A stretch of DNA of 64,000 bases from positions 13,847,915 to 13,911,914 of the forward strand of contig CAIIXF020000001.1 in NCBI GenBank assembly GCA_903813345.2, given 5' to 3'. The position numbers and the translations under genes were made by a program. Positions 38,401 to 47,950 of the stretch are shown here, in pieces (position 1 is the stretch's first letter; each line of letters starts with the position of its first letter). Under the pieces are notes generated by a model. It searched no databases. It was not told where the DNA came from and was given only the letters and a program-made list of their open reading frames with translations. Origin of the DNA: Owenia fusiformis. Lineage: Eukaryota; Annelida; Polychaeta; Sabellida; Oweniidae.

Positions 38401-41400
38401 TTCGCTAATTTTTTGATCCTCCTGAAGTATAGCTTTATTATACTCAAATGAAAGGCAATTAAGAGTAGATTGCAAATATTCTATCTTTTTCTGATTCAAG
38501 CCTTGTAAAATTCGCAATAATTTTTCGATCCTTTCAAAGTATGGCTATATTATATACTCAAATTGAAGGAATTTTGGAGTAGATCACAATTATGGTATTA
38601 TTTTTCAGATTTGTACCTCAGAAAATTCAAAACGGCTGCTTTGCAGGAATTCCCAATTCTAAAATCTGAATTTTTCAATTTTAACCAGAGTATAATTGAT
38701 TGGAATTCGGTAATTGATATTTTGTTCGTTGGAATTTGCTACTCCGCGGAGTTGCCGTTATCTAGTTGTTAACAGTAACAAGTTGATTTCAAAATTAGGC
38801 ACCACATGTTTTCCAATTGTACTGAATTCATCCATATGTTGTGACTGTATCTTGAACTTTCGGCTCAATTTTGACTGCCTACCAAAATAAAAATAAATCA
38901 TACTTATTCATAAAAATAATATGTAGTTATTCATGAATTTTGTAAGTTCTTTTATAACAGAAGTAAAAGTATGCATTGCAAAATATTTTTTTTGCTTATT
39001 GGAAAGTTTCAAAAAACTTACGGAAACTGTCCAAAATCTTATGTTATACTCATACCTTTTACCAATGTCCATAAACTAAAATATTGTTTCCGGCTATCAA
39101 GAAAAAATTCTCAAAGGAATTGAAATAATTGTTTAATGATGGAAACAGAGCAGTGTTGTCTCCCTGTGGACAGTTCTAGGAACATAAATCAATCAACAGA
39201 TCCATAAAACTAATACAACTAATAAAGATACATGTATATGTCAATCACTCAATTTCCACTCATGGTCATCTTTCCATTGAGGCTGATTCGAAAATTGGTC
39301 AAATGTGATCAAAAATTCTAGAAATTTGATTTTTAGTTTTCATTAGTAAAGCATACTTACCTAACATTGTCACTAAGTGTCTAATAGTAACATGTTTCAG
39401 ATTATAACATTTTAAAATTATTTTACATCATTAACATTTTTATTTTATTCTTTATCTACTATACAGTTTTTGAGAACTTACTATGTCACCATTACTGTAT
39501 AAAGCCATTGAAATTTTGACTCTTGTACATTGTTTTTAGCTCACATGGTGAGCTTTTGCAATCACTCACTTGTCCATCTGTCTGTCCGTACGTGCGTGGG
39601 TCTGTCCGTGCATCCGTCCGTCAACAATAGTGGCACGTTTTAAAACCTCTGTCGATGGGATTCCCGTTTTAAGTTATTTCTGTTCAACACCAGTACAGAA
39701 AACTCCCCTATGACTCCTGGCTTAAAAGCTCGCCTAATTTCAAAATGGCCGCCATTTTTGTCTCACGAAATTTACTTTTGACCCATTTCCTAGCTTTACA
39801 GATAATTTCAGGTGTCCTACAACGTAAAAATCCATGTCAATGTAAAGAGTAGATATGAAATAATTTTGTAACAAAAAATCAGCGAAAAATTATATCCATT
39901 TTTTTATTTTCAGCCATTTTAGTTAACATTGATTTGTCCATCTGACTCGCGAAATCCACTTTTCCGTCAGCAACAGTGGCACGTTTTAAAACCTCTGTTG
40001 ATATAATTCCTGTTTTAAGTTATTTCTGCTCAACATCAATACAGAAAACTCCCCTATGACTCCTGGTTCAAAAGCTTGTCTATTTTCAAAATGGCCACCA
40101 TTTTTGTCTCGCGAAATTTACTTTTGACCCATTTCCTAGCTTTACAAATAATTTCAAGTGTCCTATCGAAAAATCCATGTCAATGTAAAGAGTAGATGTA
40201 TGAAATAATTTTGTTCCCAAAATCAGCAAAAAATTATTGATTTGTCCATCTGTCTCACAAAATCCAATTTTGGATCATTTGCCTTGAACCCTCTGTCAAT
40301 AGGATTCCCGTTTTAAGTTAATTTTGTTCAACATCAATACAAAAAAAAACTCTCCTATGACTCTTGGTTCAAAAGCTCGCCTTTTTCAAAATGGTCGCCA
40401 TTTTTGTCTTGCGAAATTCACTTTTGGCCCATTTCCTAGCTTTACAAGTAATTTCAGCTGTCCTGCATTGTAAAAAGCCATGTCACTGTAAAGAGTAGTT
40501 GTATGAAATAAAATCGGCAAAATATTATATCCGTTTTTTTATTTTCAGCCATTTTAGTTAACATTGATTTGTCCATCTGTCTCGCAAAATCCTCTTTTTA
40601 TACCATTTGCCTTAAAACCTCTGTCGATAGGATTCCAGTTTCAAGTATTTTCATTCAACATCAATACAAAAAATTCCTCTATGACTCCTGGTTCAAAAGC
40701 TTACCTACTTTCATAATGGTTGCCATTTTTGTCTCGCGAAATTCAATTTTGGCCCATTTCCTAGCTTTACAAATAATTTCTGGTGTCCTGCATTGCAAAA
40801 AGCCATGTCACTGTAAAGAGTAGTTGTATGATATAATTTTGTTACAAACAATTTGCAAAAAATTATATCCGTTTTTTTCAGCCATTTTACTTAACATGGA
40901 TTTGTCCATCTGTCTCTCAGTCAGTCCAAATAGTGGCAAGTGGCTTGAAATTTTGTTACAAAAAATCAGCAAAAAATTATATTGTTTTCTTATTTTCTGT
41001 CATTTTAGCCATCATTCACTTTTGAGCAACACCATGTGAGCCCAGTACCCACAGTACTATTTTATTTATTCATGGATAAACCTATGTTCCCCATGATATG
41101 AAAGTTTATTTCATTAAAAAGTTCTGATAATTCACCTTTCCACAAAGTAAAGAAAATCGATAATTTCTGGTGCGCTGATTGGTTGTATGCAAATGAGTCA
41201 AATAAATGACATCAATGCCTGAAAGTTTTGAAGATTTGAGTACAGCCAGCATTGGCATATTTTGAATTAACTGCAATAAAAAGGATTCTATTTGCCTAAT
41301 GCACTAATTGTTTTTAATCAAATATGAAATATGGACGGGGCACTTTCATTCTGAACCTTATGTAATTTAATTTAATCATTTTTTGACAGAACTATTGTTT

Positions 41401-44400
41401 ATTAAGACTTCTTACATAAGCCTCACATACCTGGGCTCACATGTCTCATGCGACTGGTATTACTTGGGACTCAAACATCCCAAACTAAAGTGAAAATGTA
41501 ATATTATGATTAAGTTACTATGTGGTATACATAATTTAGAAATTAACAACTATGCTTTACCTAGAGAAAATAGGGAGTGTAAGAAATGTAATAATAACTC
41601 ATTAGAGAATCTTTACCATTTTATTATTATGGGTTGTTATAATTATGTTGATATCAGAAAGGTGATGATTGAAAATCCTACATTTATGTTTATATAACAT
41701 TATTTTAGGCATTTACTTCCCAATGGAAAATTGGGATAATGTTTTGATTATTTCATGTAAGAATGTCTCAATTATGTACCAAAGATGTTTTGGCTGATTT
41801 ATCAATGTATCCATTGTTATTTTGGGTCTAAATTTGCTTATGTATACATGTATAATTCATGATATTGTAATTGTTTAATTAGCATAAGGTATAGTGTAAG
41901 ATTGTTTTAATTGTCAAACTATTCTTCAGTATTGAAGGCTAAATAAATAAATAAATAAATGAATAAATAACTAAATCCTATGATAACTAGATTAACTTAA
42001 AATAGATTTATTTTTATGCATGAGAGACATGTTTAAATGTTGGTGAACTAATGATTATGGTAATTTCACCTGTTCGCATCCAGTTCCTATCATGATTGAA
42101 AACTGACCGGGAGTAATTCTCTTCAAATTATTTACTCATTAAGAACAGGAATTTAATATTTAAATCGCTTAGAACGCGTAAATAAATGTCAATTTGACAT
42201 TCAATAAAAATCCTTCAATAATTTACTGATTACTTTGCACATTTGAACAGGTAAAACTTACAGCAATCAACTGAGGATCTACATGTAAACTTGATTGCAT
42301 TTGTTTTTCGCGGGAAAAAGTTTCTCTCATTGACGTCACAGATTTTTAAGCAGCTCATTATAATATTCATGAGCTGACTTTATGGAAAGGTGAATTCTGA
42401 GTCAGTTTGTGATTTTCATTCTTAGACCTGCCTTTTATAGTTAATAATGAGTTTATCTCCAAAATGTCAACATGGTACTAATAGGAATTAAATGTGGGTC
42501 ATTTTATAAATCTTGCTAATACATTTGTTTTGTTGTTATCCCTCTGAGGTTGACACTCATGTGATCATTTGGAATACTGGAACATGACCATTGCTTTTCA
42601 GTGTATTATTTAAATTAGTAAATGTTAATGATTTCAATAATGCATGTAAATATAAATAATAAATAAAAGGTTATATTACATTGTTAATTATTTTTGAATT
42701 ATCCAATATTTGATTTCAAAAGATGTCTTAAATTAAATAATAGTGACAACTTGATGAATTATCCTTGAGCTTTACTGTTTTTTGAATACTTTTACAGCTT
42801 TCTATTCAAAGAATCATGCAAAATGCTAGATTTTCAGAAATGAATGACTTATATACTCATTGTAAAATTGAATTAGACATCACACAAATGAATAGGGTTG
42901 AGTTTTACTAGGGTTGAGTTTTACAGGGTTGAGTTGACTTGGGGCTGAGTTTTACTGGGGTTGACTTGACTTGGGATTGAGTTGGACTGGGTTGAGTTGA
43001 CTTGGGGTTGAGATGACCTGTCACCTATATGAATTGATTCTTAACTGTTAAAGTTTCATGTATTGTATTTTATATAACGATCCAAATTAATAAAAACAAT
43101 TTAATTGATGGTGAAGTCCTATAATTTGAATCTTATACATACACTTATTTACATGAAGAGGTTCTGTGTTATGTAAGATATCTCTACAATACATGCACTT
43201 GTAATTGAAATACATGTTTCTAGCGTCAGAATGTAAAGTGCTATTTCATTTATTGAGAAGTTATGTTTTTATTTTTCAGATGATGCCGTTTCACCCGCTA
43301 TCCAGACCAACATTTCTCTACATAACCTACTGGTCAGTACGAGATATTGTGATAAATCACGGCCTCTGATTGGTCCATTGATGGCCAATATTGATGTCAA
43401 TGCCACCTGGTGCCAACATAGCGGTTCAGAAAATCTGCCAAAGATTGTACTCATTTTAGATCTAGGTGCTGTTCAAATGTACTTTGGACAGGAGCATGTC
43501 TTGTGTACTGATGTACTGTTGAAAGAAATTCAGAATGCTTTCAAGGTGAGTTTGGGATTATCCGGGCTTGCTGGTAGAAACTTAAACATTACTTGATTAG
43601 ATTTATACATGTAAATGAAGATGAATAATAAATGAAGATAGACTACAGGCAGGGTTGGCAAAGAAGAAGTTAAACATTTTCATGTTACCAACAGAAGTGG
43701 TGACATATTGTTATAGTCTTCAATCTTTTGTGGATGGTGTTTGGGGTCGACACCTGTAGCAAATGACAGGTGGTGACATTTTGTATGTAAATGCCTTGTT
43801 AATTTCTGCCAACCAAAACACATATCTGAACAACCTGTCTATAGCCTTTTTGGTACTGAGTTCTGATTCTGTGTTGGCTAATCTCAAATACATTCAAAAT
43901 AGATTCTATATTTTAAAACAAAGATGCATAATACGTATGAATGATTAATTCGTGTTTCTATTATAGAAATGATCCCTTGTTTATTGATAAATATGATATG
44001 CATTCTTTTTAGAAGGCCTCTGAAAACAAGAAAACTGAGTCAAAATCTAGTCCACGTACAAAAAAGAAAGCAAAACAGCAGGCTGAATCTCCTCAAGCAA
44101 ACACTACCAGTGAAGATGACCTTCGCAGCGAGAGGTTTGAGTTGATTGTTGTTGAAGATGAGATAGATCAGAAGAGTCATGAGATGCTTCCCCAACCTGC
44201 TGAGATTCTCTCCTATGAGTACAGCATACACGGAAGTCTTACATGGTGCTACAATGAGCCAAGAGTTATAACTCGTCTGGAGGTCCACCCTGTGCCATTT
44301 ACACTTCCTCCAAATGCTGGACAGTTCATCATGGATGAGACTGCAACTGTGAGTTATAATCAAATTTTTAGCTTCAATTTTTAGTTCACTCTTTTGCACC

Positions 44401-45439
44401 ATTCAAAGGTTTCAGACCCCCAAGCGGGAAGTGTTGGGGATTCTGACAAATGAAAATTGGCTTTCAAATTATCTACCCTAAGAGCTACCCTGCAAGTCAA
44501 TTTCTCCCATGCTGGGAGCAATATTAATTGGTCAATTATATATACAGTAGTAAAAATTGCTATTATCTGGATAATGCACTACAAAGTCCATACTTCCAGG
44601 ATGGAGCGCTATGTCAAATCCCATCCTCTGAGACAATACCGCATGTCAATTTCCTTACCTCCTTAATAGGAGGGGGATTGTCCTTTGAATGGTGTATGTA
44701 GCGAAAGGATATAATCCTATCCTAAATGGTCTTTTCCTATACAGTATACAATTATAACCACTGTGTTTATATTATGATATATCTACTGTTTCAGGTACCA
44801 TGCATGCTACAATACATGGATCCTATATCACACGAATTCCTAGATTTTAGGGATTTACATCTATCAGAGAATACTGTACATACTGTTGACCTACCCCCAG
44901 TCACCAAGGCATTCAATGCTGACCTTGTACCAGCTAGTGTATGGAGAATACAGATATGGCCAGAGCTACAGACGGAAGAATATGGGTATGCACGCTTAAA
45001 TGTGAACTGCTATTCTAAAGATTTTTTGAAATAGCTTTTGTTTGTATAGCTTAGATTTTGTTTTATCAGTACATGTATTCCTTTTCCACCAAGTGTTAAT
45101 GGGTTAGGGGCCAAAGGTCTCATATTCTTACTTGTGTGTTATTATTACAGGCAAGTACCTGAAGTAAATCCCAGAATTTTACTTGGAAGTATACAACTCG
45201 ACTCATGTTTCCTACCTGCTCAAGTTCCCACCATCCAACTCGCCATAGCTGCTGACCTAGCCCAGTTACGCCTGTCTAATCACTTCAAACACCTACCTAA
45301 AGATGTCCCTAGTAAGCTGCATCCTTTTGAGTTCGACTCTACTATGCCTCAGGATCAAGAGTTTGCAGTGGTGACTATAGATGGCCCCACTGTATCATTG
45401 GCTCAAATACAAGGGATCCACTCGAGGCTGATGTTAGAT
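17470..45439 (+). CDS. VPS13B: VPS13B-like bridge lipid-transfer protein, N-terminal 2410 codons (29 exons)
   Basis: Coding exons, all in phase with GT/AG introns: 17500-17552, 18093-18979, 19070-19248, 19340-19546, 19894-20125, 20323-20502, 20870-21051, 21453-21647, 21947-22071, 22416-22594, 22747-22881, 23329-23496, 26021-26203, 26563-26750, 27201-27423, 27714-27931, 28040-28397, 28678-28792, 29186-30006, 30378-30483, 31922-32036, 32485-33127, 33520-33657, 33936-34097, 34840-34995, 43280-43545, 44013-44348, 44795-44985, 45151-45439. They total 7230 nt. The product tracks vertebrate VPS13B (about 4000 residues) along its whole visible length, e.g. SGHIHELRIHVPWTKLGSEP, VVNNVNIVINNLILK-type and TVCLDKRNASGKIE. 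VPS13B is a Golgi-associated lipid-channel protein (COH1 in human disease). The last visible exon ends in phase 0 at a GTAAGT donor. The middle and C-terminal repeat domains and the ATG_C-like region are absent and should lie beyond 64000. Introns host a LINE, a MITE and antisense sulfotransferase genes. No break was found in the frame. Confidence 0.93.
17500..18979 (+). CDS. VPS13B: VPS13B exons 1-2: Chorein_N module
   Basis: Exon 1 encodes MFKIESYITPLLMGYVDR; exon 2 continues DFQLSLWGGDAVLNQLDLRL and SGHIHELRIHVPWTKLGSEP. This is the chorein N-terminal domain that caps the lipid-transfer groove of VPS13-family proteins. WTKLGSEPVVITI is a VPS13B hallmark; paralogs VPS13A/C/D have different residues (e.g. 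W..L...PV with other contexts). The first methionine was chosen because the family N-terminus begins directly M-x-ESY-TP. It lies 31 bp after a TGTATTTCAG acceptor, so the start exon is not the first exon of the transcript. Confidence 0.92.
19555..19830 (+). repeat. Fragment of the TCCGTCC/Helitron-like family in VPS13B intron 4
   Basis: GGGAAGCCATCCGTCTGTCC and, further on, CTCAAATACCAGCTGTCGGA with TTTGGTTC match the internal part of the family described at 49299-49808. Neither the TC start nor the CTAG end was found, so this is a degraded fragment. Confidence 0.4.
23040..23130 (+). repeat. GTTGAGTTGACC-type minisatellite fragment
   Basis: About five degenerate 16-18 bp units of the type GAGTTGACCNGGGGCT lie in VPS13B intron 11. 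The same motif forms arrays at 35095-35552 (complement strand) and 42896-43022. Confidence 0.55.
23780..25880 (-). pseudogene. LINE reverse-transcriptase ORF, one nonsense codon
   Basis: Two open segments (25954-24851 and 24814-23780) are in the same frame, separated by a stop TAA and ~11 codons. The D in AYVD and the YADD box, both catalytic aspartate motifs, are intact. The N-terminal part before NPSFDQQHLDSINEQ lacks similarity to a LINE start, so the apparent methionine upstream is not a real start. The VPS13B exon 13 acceptor lies 80 bp to the right. The stop replaces what was presumably a sense codon between HRPRTT and the following segment. Confidence 0.8.
25903..25940. repeat. (TTTG)n microsatellite at the LINE 5' junction
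   Basis: About seven TTTG units, with an interruption (CATTTGTTTG), lie just beyond the 5' truncation point of the LINE. Confidence 0.7.
26985..27122 (+). repeat. ~120 bp dispersed repeat, VPS13B intron 14
   Basis: ACAAGTGGTGATATATTGTT, AAGTCTCCAACCTTTTGTGG and CAGGTGGTGACATTTTGG identify this as a copy of the family at 8252, 30098, 43684 and 56540. It ends 78 bp before exon 15. Confidence 0.65.
30098..30232 (+). repeat. ~120 bp dispersed repeat, VPS13B intron 19
   Basis: A diverged copy with GTGTCTCCAACTTTTTTTGG, GCAGTCGGCGATCAGCAACT and GTAACAAATGACAGG, then TTGCATGTTAATACCTTG. It is in the same orientation as the copies at 26985 and 43684. Confidence 0.55.
30484..31921. other. VPS13B intron 20, no further feature
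   Basis: A 1.4 kb AT-rich intron with simple GT..AG ends. I saw no ORF, repeat or RNA gene in it. Confidence 0.5.
34340..34706. mobile_element. hAT-like MITE with 8-bp target duplication in VPS13B intron 24
   Basis: The ends are TAGAGGTGTCACGG and, inverted, CTGTGACATCTCTA. The flanking octamers CTTTTAAT (34332-34339) and CCTTTAAT (34707-34714) match 7 of 8, the duplication length of hAT transposons. The interior has inverted words (GGTTTGGTTCCGGAAC against a GTTCTGTT...CCAAACCGAACC stretch) and no ORF. Length 367 bp. TIR of the type TAGRGNTG is characteristic of hAT. Confidence 0.8.
35095..35552. repeat. CTCAACCCCAAGTCAACTCAACC minisatellite blocks, left side of intron 25
   Basis: Two blocks (35095-35129 and 35485-35552) of 16-17 bp units, such as CAACCCCAAGTCAAGT, flank a partial copy of the TTAGCTCACATGGTGAGC family. 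The outer block is the exact inverse of the right-hand block ending at 43022. Confidence 0.6.
35140..35470 (+). repeat. Partial monomer of the GCTCACATGG-type family
   Basis: GTGGCACGTTTTAAAACCTC, TGACTCCTGGTTCAAAAGC and GACCCATTTCCTAGCTTTAC match the tandem monomers at 39629-40980, here flanked on both sides by GTTGAG-type minisatellite. Confidence 0.6.
35566..35930 (+). repeat. GCTCACATGG-type element, single truncated copy
   Basis: It begins AGCTCACATGGTGAGCTTTTGC, then a GTCCGT/GTGCATGCGTGCGTCC microsatellite, then one monomer (GTGGCACGTTTTAAAACC ... CAAGATGGCCGCCATTTTTG). The CACCATGTGAGC 3' terminus seen at 41020-41042 is missing. Confidence 0.65.
35931..36682. other. Intron 25 segment left of the carbohydrate sulfotransferase
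   Basis: AT-rich. Around 36055-36080, TTTCAATTCATTTTATTGTC resembles an inverted LINE 3' end, but no ORF supports it. The sulfotransferase 3'UTR should lie here on the minus strand; no canonical signal was placed with confidence. Confidence 0.35.
36683..37840 (-). CDS. Carbohydrate sulfotransferase (HNK-1/CHST8-14-type), intronless
   Basis: An uninterrupted 385-codon ORF encodes a type II Golgi membrane protein. There is a short cytoplasmic basic N-terminus, a membrane segment at about residues 16-35 (ITILIILHVITSFIIMCFCF), a charged stem predicted to include a coiled-coil patch at about 110-145, and then the Sulfotransfer_2 catalytic domain. The 5'-phosphosulfate loop is TPKVASTTWREIL at about 162-174 (family V-PKVACTNW). 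The 3'-phosphate loop is FVRDPIERLPSAWKSKF at about 227-243. Downstream DPHW, CTPCTIHYDAIGDF and NFTLAH are family signatures. Such enzymes transfer sulfate from PAPS to glycan hydroxyls. The gene lies antisense in VPS13B intron 25. The ATG at 37840-37838 gives a normal N-terminus. Exact acceptor sugar cannot be told. Confidence 0.9.
   Translation of the reverse strand: MLLLKNLKRKYISELITILIILHVITSFIIMCFCFHGVKELHLWEESSKEIDELESVIDGDVKLSMGKLTQEAYRYHENGDLNNQAKVRDEKVKVGDGDILQTQAAIIENDVETYMKMRQKRIENTCQRLEKLRKKKAQIRKEISNGNIYVDLKKKILYCYTPKVASTTWREILTASKYDLNETNIQLSQRGPNWSKWYEGRILTHLNFLDSKRQKKIQGEFFKFMFVRDPIERLPSAWKSKFIDVKGGYYRKHFGSNMVKRYRHNPTYAEIVQGIPTFEEFVKYVTDRRNRPQDPHWLSFNELCTPCTIHYDAIGDFRTLNTDANFTLAHANLDKYIFPFSQPKTTARLQSYYSNLTSQTINGIYARYATDYEMFGFEKWFKLD
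38041..38765 (+). mobile_element. Helitron-like element, copy in VPS13B intron 25
   Basis: The left end, TACCCAACAAACGAAGTTCG, then AGGGATATAG and a (TCCG/TCAG)n tract at 38085-38121, leads to a right end GCTACTCCGCGGAGTTGCCG with CTAG at 38762-38765. ACTCC-GC-GGAGT is a perfect 5-bp stem placed ~10 bp before the CTAG terminus. The 5' TC is mutated in this copy (TT/TA). No ORF; non-autonomous. Confidence 0.6.
39539..41042 (+). mobile_element. GCTCACATGG-type element with about four internal monomers
   Basis: The ends GCTCACATGGTG (from 39540) and CACCATGTGAGC (to 41041) are inverted copies of 12 bp. Between them lie about four ~310-350 bp tandem monomers, beginning near 39629, 39976, 40283 and 40607. 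Each carries an AACCTCTGTCGATAGGATTCC-type start, TATGACTCCTGGTTCAAAAG, a CAAAATGGCCGCCATTTTTG-type phrase, TGACCCATTTCCTAGCTTTA and a CAGCCATTTTAGTTAACATT end. No ORF is coding. This looks like an expanded non-autonomous DNA element. Confidence 0.65.
41490..41968 (+). mobile_element. 5'-truncated LINE 3' end in VPS13B intron 25
   Basis: A short frame (41506-41697) encodes CGIHNLEINNYALPREN and a knuckle CKKCNNNSLENLYHFIIMGC, as in the C-terminus of LINE ORF2. It is followed by a ~240 bp 3'UTR and a (AAAT)n tail at 41940-41968. Orientation is the same as VPS13B. Only the extreme 3' end was inserted. Clade not assigned; different from the antisense LINE at 23594. Confidence 0.65.
41969..42895. 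other. VPS13B intron 25, right part
   Basis: AT-rich sequence without a recognised gene or repeat between the LINE end and the GTTGAG minisatellite. Confidence 0.4.
42896..43022 (+). repeat. GGGTTGAGTTGACTTG minisatellite, right side of intron 25
   Basis: About seven 16-18 bp units such as GGGGTTGAGTTGACTT and GGGCTGAGTTTTACTG. The end segment (42988-43022) is the reverse complement of 35095-35129, so the two arrays form an inverted pair ~8 kb apart. Confidence 0.7.
43684..43800 (+). repeat. ~120 bp dispersed repeat, VPS13B intron 26
   Basis: ACAGAAGTGGTGACATATTG, CTTCAATCTTTTGTGGATGG and TAGCAAATGACAGGTGGTGA are the best-preserved match to the copy at 26985. Confidence 0.65.
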
Positions 45440-45469
45440 GTAAGTTTCTGTATGTAGTACTTTATAATG

Positions 45470-46322
45470 TCCCCACCACATAGTGTAGGGCCTTATGATC
45501 GGCATCAGTACATCCGTCCGTCTCCCAATTAGTCATTCATATTTGGTGGAAAGGTGTATATTGGTAAATAGTTTTCTCAAGATGGCTTCCACTTTGAAAA
45601 TGGCATGTTTTTGTGAAAATCTTGGTTTTTCATTTCAACCAAGTAAAGAGTACTACTGTTTGTAGTTTTGGTAGTATATCTATAAAATTGATCATTTTCA
45701 CATATATTCTTTGGTTTTCAACCTGAACACCAGAGGTGGTATATGGGTGGTGAATTGCCTGAATTTTTTCTCAGAATATTCTTTTTTTTTAATTTACAAG
45801 GTTTTAAATCTTATAGGTATTAAACTACCAGGTAATGCTAATTCACATATAGTACATGTTATTTGGCTGACCCCCAGGGGTCAGGTAGAGGTATGGGGGA
45901 AGGGAGTTGAACAAACTTTTGTTTTGAGATCTTTCTGAAGTATTATAGTACTTAAATGAAAAACATTTTAGAGTGGAATCAGAATATTGCATCTTTTTCT
46001 GATTTGAGCCTATACAATCCTAAATGGCCACCCAATGTTTGGATTAGTAGTAATTAGAGATATCTTCAATAAAAGTATGACATGACATGTGCAGTATATT
46101 ACATTTACGTTAAGCTATTATTTAAGAGTGCATCACATTTATAGTATTGCATCATTTATTCTTGCTTCAGAAAATATTTGAAGTGGGTAGGAATAGTAGA
46201 ATTCTCAATAATTAGGAGATGGCAGTATTAAGTACTGAAATACCATATTATGACATTTTTTCAGATTAATGAATAATTTCTTCATTAAAATTTGCTACTC
46301 CTTGGAGTTGCTGTTTTTCTAG
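45470..46322 (+). mobile_element. Helitron-like element immediately 3' of VPS13B exon 29
   Basis: It starts TCCCCACCACATAG, preceded by AATG, includes CATCCGTCCGTCTCCC and a CATATTTGGTGGAAAGG block shared with the 38041 copy, and ends ACTCCTTGGAGTTGCTGTTT with CTAG at 46319-46322 followed by T. The palindrome ACTCC-TT-GGAGT precedes the terminus by ~11 bp. No ORF. Confidence 0.6.
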
Positions 46323-47639
46323 TTATGTTCTGTAAAATTACATATACTCGTACATACTAATACCTACTAGTAAACTAGACTACTACTTTCATCATGTTTT
46401 AGTAATCTGCTAATTGGCATAATTACATAGTTGTGAAAAACTATTAATACCACTATTGATTGATAACAGTTATTTAATTGTTCAGAAACTTCAGAAAACT
46501 TTTTGTAAAATGTCATATTCTTAAGAGTCTAACAAGTCATCATAGACAAATGGTATTCCCTTCATTCTTTCCTTGTAGACTTTATTAAACAGCTCATTCT
46601 GTGCCACAGTAAAGTGTTCTTTCCATCCACCAACTACCCCTGAAATAAATGTAAAATATTTAATAGCAAATCACATATAGTTGTTGGATCAGGGATCATT
46701 AGAATGTTCATTTAGTTGATTTGTATATACTGTATTGTTAAGAATATGAATGCTCAAATATGAAGTTCTCATAGACTGTCATGAATATAGGGTTGGTAAA
46801 AATGTTGAAATTTTTGTAGATGTTTTCATACTCCGATCATCAAAGTTCAAGAAATCAGCTCAACTCTGTAAAATTAGTAACAGTGCTGCTGCATTATGGT
46901 TTCATAAAGAACTGAACAATGTCATTTTTTATAAAGGAGTTATAAGTACATTATATCTGAATTGCAATAAAGAACCCTGTATCATTCTTCAGATTTAAAA
47001 TGATAATACAGTATGTTTACATTAAATGTGCAGCCTATTAGAGGAATAATGACAGCAGTAGAATAGGTGTAAGATACCCATCCCCTATGGGCATAGCCAA
47101 AAATGAGGCAGGCGAGGAAATTTCCGCAGAAGAATTTCATATAAAAATATTAATTCAGATATACCAGCATTTTTCAAATAAACTGAAAATGAAATCTAAC
47201 AATTGTAATTTTGTCTCATCTATTTTAAGATCTTAGCTATGCCCCCATCCCAGTTACATTTACACCCTTTACTTGGGATAAGATGAGATAATTATTACAT
47301 GTTGATAATCATATATTAAAACCTTTTCTGAACATCACATCTGCCCCTCTTCCATCTCTTGCATATGGTTCGTATTATTTATTGCGAGACTTCATGACAT
47401 CAATCTTTGTTTCATCAATGATTTGCTTATAGTCTTCTTCACCCCTGCTTACACCTATATATTCAGCTATCTTCTTTATGGTACCAAGTGTATCCTTAAA
47501 ATATACATTTTCATCAATTAACCTATTAAATTAAAGTTGGATTTAATTGATTGATGTCTACATGGGGAAAATATTGAGGTACAGTGTGACATTTTGTTAT
47601 TGAATGCTTATTTGAACAAGGGAGTTCATTTTTCATGTT

Positions 47640-47950
47640 ATAATTCCTCATTATCCTACTGAACAAAGTTTAAGAACATTTTCCAAGGTGGCGGAATTCA
47701 AAATGGCCACCATTTCTTTATGAAAGAAATGTAATTTATGATCAATGAAATACCAGCTTTCGGATTTGATTCAAAATTTAGAGGCTGAAGTATTATGGGA
47801 ATAGGACCTCTGTAGGACAAGCAAATTCCAATATGGCAACTTAATTCAAAATGGCTGCCACTTTTGAAATATTTTCAATGATGAGTGATTTAATAAATGT
47901 AGGGTGGTCCTAAAATATTACTCAATAAAGTCCCATTTCCAAAAACAAAT
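47640..47950. repeat. Fragment of the AAAATGGCCACCATTT repeat in SULT-A intron 4
   Basis: TTCAAAATGGCCACCATTTC, then GAAATACCAGCTTTCGGATT and TTCAAAATGGCTGCCACTTT, match the interior of the Helitron-like family. The equivalent position in SULT-B (about 56440-56540) has a shorter copy, so the fragment predates the SULT duplication. Confidence 0.5.
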
